Of a DNA stretch of 14,094 bases, positions 1 to 5,952 are shown one piece after another. Both the position numbers and the translations under genes were made by a program. Location of the stretch: NCBI GenBank assembly GCA_900766645.1, contig CAAFWD010000054.1:1-14094 (forward strand), in the 5' to 3' direction. The first letter of the stretch is position 1. Each line of letters starts with the position of its first letter. The DNA is from an uncultured Cetobacterium sp. Lineage in GTDB: Bacteria; Fusobacteriota; Fusobacteriia; Fusobacteriales; Fusobacteriaceae. The notes under the pieces were generated by a model that ran no database searches, was not told the origin of the DNA, and was given only the letters and a program-made list of their open reading frames with translations.

Positions 1-20
1 ACACGACGCTCTTCCGATCT
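1..20. other. Illumina sequencing adapter remnant (not genomic)
   Basis: These 20 bases are identical to the 3' end of the Illumina TruSeq read-1 adapter as I know it (ending CTCTTCCGATCT). Genomic sequence starts at about position 21, where the mutS2 reading frame begins to match its family. The adapter was left on a contig end, so nothing should be inferred biologically from these bases. Confidence 0.96.
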
Positions 21-782
21 ATCTGTTAATCTTAATAAAATTTTTCTAATCTCTTCTCTTTCTCTAACTTCTAATTCTCTCATTTTATTATTCAAAGAAA
101 CTATTGATATTGGTTCTATAAATACAGTTGAGCCACTAGAAGATCTATCATGTTCTATTCCTTTTATTAATCCTTTAAAATCTGTTTTTACAGGAATTAC
201 ACTTCTCCCATCTCTCGTTGTTACTATCTTTTCTTGAATGGCTTTTGCTAGTGATGGATTTGAAAACATTTCATCAAACTTTCTTTTTATATTCGTTTGC
301 ATGTTTTTCTTCTGGAATCTAATTTCTCTCAAATCTAAAGATGCATCATCTTTTATATTTTTTTCTGGATCTATTGCTTTATTAATAAGATCTTCAACAT
401 TTTTAACAGTTGGTATATTTATAAATCTTTGTCTTAAATCTTTATATTTTTCTAAAGTCTCTAATCTTCCCTTAAAAATTCTAAACATTCTCATGTTTAT
501 ATTTAAATCCCATAAATCTTCTGCTTCTAAATACATCCCCATTAATTGAGCTTTTCTTAAAATATTTTTAACATCTTTTAATCCTGTGGCTTCAAATCCG
601 CCATCAAATTTTAAAAAATCCATGAAATCTCTTACAATCTCTAACTCTTTTTTTAAAGAATTTATTTCTTTAAAAGGCTCTAAATTTAATATATTTTCAT
701 GATTCTCTTCTATTACCATATATTGAGCTAATTCATTTCTCAACTTATCAAATTCTAAAACTCTATAACTGTGAATATTCAT
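21..782 (-). CDS. mutS2: MutS2 family protein, N-terminal fragment (3' end missing)
   Basis: 254 codons read from ATG at 782-780 and run without a stop into the adapter. The fragment matches the N-terminal third of MutS2 (full length about 780 residues). The opening resembles MNIHSYRVLEFDKL, and the strongest signature is at residues 190-223: RDGRSVIPVK, then GIEHDRSSSGSTVFIEP, followed by LNNKMRELEVREREEI in the clamp/lever region. The MutS ATPase and the C-terminal Smr nuclease domain would lie beyond the contig end. In other bacteria MutS2 suppresses homologous recombination, and in Bacillus it acts on collided ribosomes; it is not a mismatch-repair MutS. The Shine-Dalgarno AGGTGA (about 794-789) is 6 nt before the ATG. 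The gene is divergent from rpmB. The truncation is an assembly edge, not a pseudogene. Confidence 0.93.
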
Positions 783-816
783 TATCAATCACCTTTTTCT
801 TTTATTTTTCCTAAAT

Positions 817-845
817 ATTATATCATATTTGATATATTTTATAAA
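817..845 (-). promoter_or_regulatory. Putative promoter of mutS2
   Basis: On the minus strand a perfect TATAAT (822-817) lies 17 nt downstream of TTTATA (845-840), a 4/6 match to the -35 consensus. Transcription would start about 25-30 nt before the mutS2 ATG. The region is very AT-rich, so a chance match is possible. The -10 box overlaps a dyad at 819-836. Confidence 0.5.
819..836. repeat. Inverted repeat over the mutS2 -10 region
   Basis: TATATCA and TGATATA form a perfect 7-bp dyad with a TATT spacer. It overlaps the putative mutS2 -10 box. It could be an operator, or simple AT-rich symmetry; no regulator is identified. Confidence 0.35.
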
Positions 846-872
846 CTATTCCCAACAATTTTAAAAAATTAC

Positions 873-901
873 TTGATCTTTTTCCTCTGCGATGGTATAA
901 T
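873..901 (+). promoter_or_regulatory. Promoter of rpmB
   Basis: TTGATC (873-878) is followed after exactly 17 nt by a perfect TATAAT (896-901). A TG at 893-894 gives an extended -10 (TGnTATAAT). The predicted start near 907-909 gives a short leader of about 30 nt before the rpmB ATG, which includes the ribosome binding site GAGAGGTG. Confidence 0.8.
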
Positions 902-938
902 AATTTGCATGTTTATAACGAAAGAGAGGTGTAATAGA

Positions 939-1196
939 ATGCAAAGATGTGAAATTACTGGAAAAGGAATAGCTTTCGGAAACCAAATTTCTCACTCTCA
1001 CAGAGTAACAGGAAGAGTATGGAAGCCTAACCTACAATCAGCTAAGATAACTATCAACGGTGTTTCAGTTAAAGTTAAAGTTTGTACTAAAACTCTTAAA
1101 ACTTTAAAGGGAGCTAACGATGTAGAGGTTATGCAAATCCTTAAGGCAAATGCTAACACTTTAAGTGCTAGACTTAGAAAAATATTAAGCAAATAA
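939..1196 (+). CDS. rpmB: 50S ribosomal protein L28
   Basis: 85 residues. The L28 signature is clear: CEITGKG at residues 4-10, GNQISHSHRVTGRVWKPNLQ, and VCTKTLKTLKG in the second half. L28 is a structural protein of the large ribosomal subunit. The open frame extends upstream to 771, but the promoter at 873-901 and the Shine-Dalgarno GAGAGGTG (924-931, 7 nt before the ATG) fix the start at 939. The family can carry a two-CxxC zinc ribbon. Here each pair keeps only its first Cys (CEIT and CTKT), so zinc binding by the classic ribbon is unlikely. The gene is monocistronic, with its own promoter and terminator, and is the only plus-strand gene in the window. Confidence 0.97.
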   Translation: MQRCEITGKGIAFGNQISHSHRVTGRVWKPNLQSAKITINGVSVKVKVCTKTLKTLKGANDVEVMQILKANANTLSARLRKILSK

Positions 1197-1204
1197 TGCC
1201 TAGT

Positions 1205-1246
1205 AAAAAAAGACAGCTTTATTTTAAAAAAGCATGTCTTTTTTTT
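1205..1246 (+). terminator. Intrinsic terminator of rpmB
   Basis: AAGACA-GCTTT pairs with AAAGC-(A)-TGTCTT around an AT-rich loop, and an 8-nt T run follows. It begins 8 nt after the rpmB stop. The A run on the other side means it may also work in the reverse direction. Confidence 0.85.
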
Positions 1247-1258
1247 ATTTATATAAAG

Positions 1259-1309
1259 AAAAAAAAAGAAAAAAAAGAAAAAAGAGGTTGATCTATGATC
1301 AACCTCTTT
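1259..1309 (-). terminator. Intrinsic terminator of the rpsF-rpsR operon
   Basis: On the minus strand a perfect 13-bp stem (1309-1297 with 1293-1281, core AGAGGTTGATC) closes a 3-nt loop. A long T-rich tract interrupted by single C residues follows. It starts 7 nt after the rpsR stop and is back to back with the rpmB terminator, which insulates the two convergent units. Confidence 0.93.
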
Positions 1310-1316
1310 ATATTTC

Positions 1317-1535
1317 TTACTTCTCCACTCTTGTATATGGAATAAGAGCGATGTTTCTAGCTCTCTTAACAGCTTTAGCTATCTTTCTTTGTAACTTTGC
1401 ATTAGCTCCAGTTACTCTTGAAGGATTGATTCTTCCTTTATCAGAAACGAATCTCTTTAATAAATCAACATTTTTGTAATCGATTTCTTCAGCTTTAACT
1501 CTTAATTTAGCTCTTCTTCTTCTGAATTCTGCCAT
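1317..1535 (-). CDS. rpsR: 30S ribosomal protein S18
   Basis: 72 residues, the normal size for S18. Family hallmarks are the basic N-terminus (EFRRRRAKLRVKAEEIDYKN), the central DLLKRFVSDKGRINPSR and the C-terminal QRKIAKAVKRARNIALIPY. S18 sits on the 30S platform as a heterodimer with S6. A strong Shine-Dalgarno AAGGAGG (1550-1544) is 8 nt before the ATG. It is the second gene of a two-gene operon with rpsF (45-nt gap). The ssb gene usual between these two in Firmicutes, or priB in Proteobacteria, is not present. Confidence 0.97.
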   Translation of the reverse strand: MAEFRRRRAKLRVKAEEIDYKNVDLLKRFVSDKGRINPSRVTGANAKLQRKIAKAVKRARNIALIPYTRVEK

Positions 1536-1580
1536 TCTAATAACCTCCTTACTTGAGAATAAACGTTTTCTTTAGTTTAA

Positions 1581-1865
1581 TTAGTCGTTCTTAACGATCA
1601 TGTATCTCATAACTTCTTCAGTTATGTTAAGCTTTGACTCAACCTCAGTTAACTTTGTACCGTCCATCTCTAAAGTAGTTAGTACGTAGAATCCTGTCTT
1701 CTTCTTATCGATTAGATAAGCAAGCTTTCTCTCTCCCCACTTCTCAGATTTAAGAACAGTTGCTCCAGCGTTAGTTAAAATGTTATTAACTTTAGCTATT
1801 ACAGCTTCTCTTCCCTCTTCTAATATAGTTGGGTTGATGATGAACATTAATTCATACTTTTTCAT
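1581..1865 (-). CDS. rpsF: 30S ribosomal protein S6
   Basis: 94 residues, typical for S6. It begins MKKYELMFIINPTILEEGRE, continues with WGERKLAYLIDKKKTGFYVL in the middle, and ends with TEEVMRYMIVKND, all conserved positions of the ferredoxin-like S6 fold. It pairs with S18 on the 30S platform. The ribosome binding site GGAGGAGGTA (1880-1871) lies just upstream of the ATG. It is the first gene of the rpsF-rpsR operon, with its own promoter at 1930-1958 and a leader of about 58 nt that may carry autoregulation. The C-terminus is short and lacks the acidic tail seen in gamma-proteobacterial S6. Confidence 0.97.
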   Translation of the reverse strand: MKKYELMFIINPTILEEGREAVIAKVNNILTNAGATVLKSEKWGERKLAYLIDKKKTGFYVLTTLEMDGTKLTEVESKLNITEEVMRYMIVKND

Positions 1866-1923
1866 GTTATTACCTCCTCCCTATGGTTTTAGCCCAAAAT
1901 ACACAATGATCTTGAGCAGGGCA
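1866..1923 (-). promoter_or_regulatory. rpsF leader with two alternative pairings (possible S6:S18 autoregulation)
   Basis: The predicted leader contains GCCCT (1922-1918) near its 5' end. GCCC can pair with GGGC (1895-1892) around a 22-nt loop. CCCT can instead pair with AGGG (1882-1879), which abuts the Shine-Dalgarno. These pairings exclude each other. S6:S18 is known to bind its own leader in many bacteria through a motif with a conserved CCG; I do not see a convincing CCG here, so the assignment is inference. Confidence 0.35.
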
Positions 1924-1951
1924 TTATTTATTCTATCATAAAATAAATAAT
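1923..1951. repeat. Inverted repeat spanning the rpsF core promoter
   Basis: ATTATTTATT (1923-1932) and AATAAATAAT (1942-1951) form a perfect 10-bp dyad with a 9-nt centre. One arm covers the -10 box and the other lies in the spacer. No T tract follows on either strand, so it is a poor terminator. It may be an operator, or a weak RNA hairpin at the end of the ftsZ transcript. Confidence 0.5.
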
Positions 1952-1958
1952 TTTACAA
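1930..1958 (-). promoter_or_regulatory. Promoter of rpsF-rpsR
   Basis: TTGTAA (1958-1953), a 17-nt spacer and TAGAAT (1935-1930), with TG one base before the -10 (extended -10). It lies between the ftsZ stop and rpsF and predicts transcription starting near 1925-1922. Confidence 0.75.
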
Positions 1959-1971
1959 GTTTTTGTTTTTT

Positions 1972-3042
1972 CTAGTTCCCTTTATTTGCTCTTATCCAAG
2001 GAGGTAGATCTAATTCATCTCTAACATCTTTTCCTGCCTCTTCTTTCGTTGGTTCAGCTTTTTTCTCAACATTTATAAACGATTCTGTTTTCTCTTGAGC
2101 ATCATCAAAACTATTAGCTATTATAGTAACCTGAATTTTATCTCCATATGACTCATCTGCAGTTATACCAAACATTATATCCTCTGCACTTTTTCCTGCA
2201 GCTTCTTTTACTATATTTGCTATGGCCTGTGCCTCCATTAATCCTAAATTTGAAGAACCCGCTATATTTATTAATACTTTGCTTGCACCCATAATTGATT
2301 TTTCTAAAAGAGGAGATGCAAGGGCTTTATCTGTAGCTTTTGCCACTCTATTTTCTCCTTCTCCCTCTCCAAATCCTAAAACTGCAACTCCAGAATTTAA
2401 CATAGTTGCTTTTATATCTGCAAAGTCAAGATTTATTAATCCTCTACCAATCATTAAATCTGCTATTCCTTTTATTCCTATTTTTAAAATATTATTTGCT
2501 TCTTTAAATGCATTTTGCAGAGTTATTGTTTTTTCTGGTAGCTCAAATAGTTTATCATTTGGGATTATAACTAAAGAGTCCACATGCTTCTCTAAATTAG
2601 CCAATCCTAAATCTGCATTCATTTTTCTCTTTTTCCCTTCAAATGAAAATGGTCTAGTCACTATTCCTATTGTTAAAACTCCTAATTCTTTTGCTATTTT
2701 AGCTATAACTGGAGCTGAACCTGTTCCTGTTCCTCCACCCATTCCTGCTGTTATAAATAACATATCAGTCTCTTCTAATAGACTTCTTAATTTTTCTACA
2801 TCTTCCTCTGCAGCCTGTTTTCCTACTTCTGGATCTGCTCCTGCTCCTAGTCCTCTAGTTAATTTTTCTCCTAGTTGAACTCTTATATCTGCTAGTGAAT
2901 TATTTAAATCCTGTGCATCTGTGTTCGCTGCTATATATTCAACTCCTGTAACACCCGCTGCTATCATATCATTTAGAGCATTCCCTCCTGCTCCTCCTGC
3001 TCCTATTACCTTTATCTTAACCTCACACTCATTATTAAACAT
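1972..3042 (-). CDS. ftsZ: Cell division protein FtsZ
   Basis: 356 residues. FtsZ is the tubulin-like GTPase that forms the Z ring at midcell. The GTP-binding start is IKVIGAGGAGGNALNDM (10-26), the tubulin signature AGMGGGTGTGSAPV is at 99-112, and the T7 loop NLDFAD is at 204-209 with both Asp residues. The GTPase and C-terminal domains end near residue 315. A short charged linker of about 27 residues follows, then the conserved C-terminal peptide LDLPPWIR (about 345-352), which binds FtsA in other species. Shine-Dalgarno AAGGAG (3057-3052) is placed just downstream of the ftsA stop, with a 16-nt gap between the genes. It is the last gene of the cluster, and no clear terminator follows it. 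Confidence 0.99.
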   Translation of the reverse strand: MFNNECEVKIKVIGAGGAGGNALNDMIAAGVTGVEYIAANTDAQDLNNSLADIRVQLGEKLTRGLGAGADPEVGKQAAEEDVEKLRSLLEETDMLFITAGMGGGTGTGSAPVIAKIAKELGVLTIGIVTRPFSFEGKKRKMNADLGLANLEKHVDSLVIIPNDKLFELPEKTITLQNAFKEANNILKIGIKGIADLMIGRGLINLDFADIKATMLNSGVAVLGFGEGEGENRVAKATDKALASPLLEKSIMGASKVLINIAGSSNLGLMEAQAIANIVKEAAGKSAEDIMFGITADESYGDKIQVTIIANSFDDAQEKTESFINVEKKAEPTKEEAGKDVRDELDLPPWIRANKGN

Positions 3043-3058
3043 TTTTAACAGCTCCTTA

Positions 3059-4375
3059 TTATATAAAATTAGAAATCCATTTTTTTATTTTCCCTAAAGC
3101 TCCATTTGCTTCATCGGTTTCTTCTTCAAAGTCCTCTTCAAAATCCTCTTGTCTGAAAAAATCAGATCTTTCTTCTGAACTCTCTTGCGAATCAAAACTT
3201 TCTAAATTTGATTCAACTTCCTCTTTAGAAACTTCCTCTTCATCTACTCTATCCTTTTGCTTTATAAACTCCATCTCTAATTTATTTAAAAGAATACCTA
3301 TTACTGTAGACATTGCTGGATCTATTTCCTCTAATCCTCTTAATGGGCATGGAGCAACTTTTCTTACTGCACACTCCATCTTACTTCCAACTTTACTAAA
3401 TATTTCGTCTATTGATACTGCTCCACCTGTGAATGCGAGCCCTTTTCCTAGATAACCATTAAACCCTGATTCTTCTATCGTCTTTGAAATAAAGTTTATT
3501 AAGTCTCCTGTTCTCGCATCTATAATGTTTTTAATCTCTTCAACATCATAGTTTTTTCCTTCAACTGTTAATATACCATTTGCATAATCTTTCACTCTTA
3601 ATTTTTCAAGAATTTCTTTCGCTTCTCTTTTAGTTATTTTTAATAAATAACTTAAATCATTAACAAAATGCATTCCTCCAATAGACAATGATTTTGTATA
3701 TATAATTTTATCATTTTTATATATAGCAATATCAGTGGCTCCCTCTCCAATATCTATCAGTGCTACTCCCATTTGTCTGTCTTCTGTATCCAACGTTGCT
3801 TTTGCTGAAGCAGATGCATTTAAAAACATATCTTCTACTTCTAATCCTGCTTTATTAACACATTCTATTAGAGGGTTTGCTTCCTCTTTTTTTAAAGTTA
3901 TAAAGTGAACATCTCCCTGTAAACTTTTTCCCACTTGTCCTATTGGATTTTTTAATATCCCTGAACTATTAACTCTTACGTTGTAGATCTCCTCTTCTAT
4001 TACAATCTCATCATCTGAAACAATTGTATTTCTTACAGAATCTATCAATTGAACCATATCTTGATCTGTTATCTCTTTTTCATCAAAGTCTATGCATCCG
4101 TGATCTGTTTTTGACAAAATTCTATCATTACTTATTCCTAAAGACACTCTTTCGAAATCTCTTCCAGTTCTTTGCTCTAACTCTTTAATTACATTTTTTA
4201 ATGTTTCTGCTAACAAATCAGAATCTTCTACTACAGATCTTTTTATCCCTTGGCTAGGAGATTCTATATAATCTAATACTTTTAATTTTAATCCTTCTGT
4301 ACTTAACTCTCCTAGTACAGCTTTTATTTTTCCATTTCCTATATCTAAGGCTAATTTAGTAATATTATCTTGCAT
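3059..4375 (-). CDS. ftsA: Cell division protein FtsA
   Basis: 438 residues, slightly longer than the usual about 420. FtsA is the actin-like protein that tethers FtsZ filaments to the membrane. Phosphate-1 motif LDIGNGKIKAV is at 10-20, phosphate-2 motif IDIGEGATDIAIY at 207-219 and the adenosine motif region GLAFTGGAVSIDEI at 312-325. Residues about 378-422 are a very acidic, Ser-rich linker. The last 15 residues (NGALGKIKKWISNFI) form the amphipathic membrane-targeting helix. The start overlaps ftsQ by 11 nt, and Shine-Dalgarno AAGGAGG (4388-4382) lies inside ftsQ, which suggests coupled translation. The length excess comes from the linker. Confidence 0.98.
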   Translation of the reverse strand: MQDNITKLALDIGNGKIKAVLGELSTEGLKLKVLDYIESPSQGIKRSVVEDSDLLAETLKNVIKELEQRTGRDFERVSLGISNDRILSKTDHGCIDFDEKEITDQDMVQLIDSVRNTIVSDDEIVIEEEIYNVRVNSSGILKNPIGQVGKSLQGDVHFITLKKEEANPLIECVNKAGLEVEDMFLNASASAKATLDTEDRQMGVALIDIGEGATDIAIYKNDKIIYTKSLSIGGMHFVNDLSYLLKITKREAKEILEKLRVKDYANGILTVEGKNYDVEEIKNIIDARTGDLINFISKTIEESGFNGYLGKGLAFTGGAVSIDEIFSKVGSKMECAVRKVAPCPLRGLEEIDPAMSTVIGILLNKLEMEFIKQKDRVDEEEVSKEEVESNLESFDSQESSEERSDFFRQEDFEEDFEEETDEANGALGKIKKWISNFI

Positions 4376-5051
4376 CCTTCCCCTCCTTTTCCTTTATTAA
4401 TATATCTTTAAACCTTGCATCTATGTATTCTATTTTTTTGTTCAACTCTTTGTAAAGACTTATAATAACTTTATATCTATTTTTGGAAATATCAGTTTGT
4501 GTTTTTATCTTCGTTCCATCTGTAAGGATTATAACTATTAAATTATTATTTATTTTTTCTATTTGAGAAACATTTTCTAAAAAATCTAAGTCTTCTATTT
4601 TATTTAAAATAGAAATCAAATCTTTCCTAGAAGATTCTTTATCCAAAACCAAAATAGGCATACTTTTTCTTTCAAATTCATCAGTTCTACCAAAGACTAC
4701 ACCATCTTTATCTACCATATAAAGTTTATTTTTATATTGTCCATAAAACTTACTCGTTCTTTCTTCAATAAGTATTTCTATTTCATTTAGATTTTTTTTA
4801 GAAATTTCCACCTTTTTTACTCTTGCATCTTTTAATAATTTTTCATTCAATACATCTATATTAATATTGTTTATATTTTCTTTTAAAATTTCTTTTTTTA
4901 TTTTTTCTAAATCCTTAGATAAGCTTTCTGAAATTTCATTGATTTGCACTTTTGAAACTTTAAAAACATCTCTATTTTTAAAGTCTTTTTCAACATGAAT
5001 TGTAACAAAAGTTAATGCAATTATTATAACAATTTTAAATATTTTTTTCAA
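4365..5051 (-). CDS. ftsQ: Cell division protein FtsQ/DivIB-type
   Basis: 228 residues. One N-terminal membrane anchor (about 3-19, IFKIVIIIALTFVTIHV) has a very short cytoplasmic tail. It is followed by a POTRA-like region (about 29-98) and a beta domain ending with YIDARFKDILIK, which resembles the FtsQ consensus IDLRF. FtsQ/DivIB scaffolds the FtsB-FtsL complex outside the membrane. The start codon is TTG (5051-5049), with AGGGAG (5063-5058) 6 nt upstream. The non-ATG start fits a protein needed in few copies. The sequence is weakly conserved, and the call rests partly on position between ddl and ftsA. The gap to ddl is 26 nt. Confidence 0.88.
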   Translation of the reverse strand: MKKIFKIVIIIALTFVTIHVEKDFKNRDVFKVSKVQINEISESLSKDLEKIKKEILKENINNINIDVLNEKLLKDARVKKVEISKKNLNEIEILIEERTSKFYGQYKNKLYMVDKDGVVFGRTDEFERKSMPILVLDKESSRKDLISILNKIEDLDFLENVSQIEKINNNLIVIILTDGTKIKTQTDISKNRYKVIISLYKELNKKIEYIDARFKDILIKEKEGKDAR

Positions 5052-5077
5052 GAATCTCTCCCTGTAATTTAGTAATT

Positions 5078-5944
5078 TTAGGCACTAAACTTTTCAACCA
5101 TATATCTTATTAAGTCATCAAAACTCATTCCTTGTGATATTGCTAGCTTAGGTGCTAAGCTTGTTGCAGTCATCCCAGGACAAGTATTTACTTCTAAAAA
5201 ATATGCTTTATCATCTTTTAATATAAAGTCACTTCTTGTAACTCCTTCTAATCCTAATTTTTCGTGAATCATTTTCGCCCATTCGCAAACCTCTTCATAA
5301 ACTGATTCATCTATTTTAGCCGGGCACTCATATTCTGTTGCTCCTGCTGTATATTTTGACTCATAATCATATAATCCAGATTTTGGTTTTATTCTCACTA
5401 TTCCTAATTTTTTTCCATCTAAAACTCCAGCAGTTAATTCTTCACCTTGAATAAAATCCTCTATTAATGGCATTTTATCAATTAATGTATCAAATGCTTG
5501 CTGGGCTTCTTCTTCATTTTTACATATATATAAGCCTACACTTGATCCTTCTTTTGCCGGTTTTATTACAACTGGATATGATTCTATTTCTTTTACTGAA
5601 GAGTATGTTTTAGGTATTCTTATTCCTAAATCTTTTGCTATTATTTTTGTTAATATTTTATCCATAGCAACTGCACTTCCAGTAACTCCAGAGCCTGTGT
5701 ATTTCTTCCCTAACATATCCAAAATACTTTGAACTCTTCCATCTTCACCATATTCACCATGTAGTGCTAAATATGCTAAATCAAATTCATTGTCTATAAA
5801 TGCCGTAACTAAATTTTCATGTGTTAAATCTATTTTAAAAGCATCATATCCCTGCTTTAATAAGCTATCTAATATTGCTTGTCCACTTTTTAAAGATATC
5901 TCTCTTTCTGATGTAATCCCACCCATAACTACTGCTATCTTCAT
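5078..5944 (-). CDS. ddl: D-alanine--D-alanine ligase
   Basis: 288 residues, a short but complete ATP-grasp Ddl. It joins two D-Ala using ATP to make the dipeptide that MurF adds to the precursor. Visible elements: GGITSEREISLKSG (8-21) with catalytic Glu15; LHGEYGEDG (61-69); IKPAKEGSSVG (127-137) with the Ser of the active-site triad; YDYESKY (192-198), whose final Tyr matches the residue of D-Ala-D-Ala rather than D-Ala-D-Lac ligases; and FLEVNTCPGMT (249-259) with metal ligands Glu251 and Asn253. The Cys in NTCPGMT is usually Leu, a small variation. AGGAGG overlaps the murB stop, and the intergenic gap is 8 nt, so translation is probably coupled. Confidence 0.98.
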   Translation of the reverse strand: MKIAVVMGGITSEREISLKSGQAILDSLLKQGYDAFKIDLTHENLVTAFIDNEFDLAYLALHGEYGEDGRVQSILDMLGKKYTGSGVTGSAVAMDKILTKIIAKDLGIRIPKTYSSVKEIESYPVVIKPAKEGSSVGLYICKNEEEAQQAFDTLIDKMPLIEDFIQGEELTAGVLDGKKLGIVRIKPKSGLYDYESKYTAGATEYECPAKIDESVYEEVCEWAKMIHEKLGLEGVTRSDFILKDDKAYFLEVNTCPGMTATSLAPKLAISQGMSFDDLIRYMVEKFSA

Positions 5945-5952
5945 TTCTCCTC

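Noticed and set aside
238..549. Plus-strand open frame inside mutS2
   Set aside because: It is antisense to the MutS2 coding frame and Phe/Ser/Leu-rich, as expected from the reverse of AT-rich coding sequence.
771..938. 56-residue N-terminal extension of L28
   Set aside because: It would be translated from sequence upstream of and across the rpmB promoter, and L28 proteins begin at the ATG at 939.
998..1192. Minus-strand open frame inside rpmB
   Set aside because: It is antisense to the conserved L28 frame and has no ribosome binding site of note.
1234..1479. Lys-rich plus-strand frame between rpmB and rpsR
   Set aside because: It starts in terminator T/A tracts and then runs antisense to rpsR.
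2222..2878. 218-codon open frame on the plus strand inside ftsZ
   Set aside because: It is fully antisense to a well-conserved ftsZ, has no family resemblance and is composed of the residues expected from mirrored ftsZ codons.
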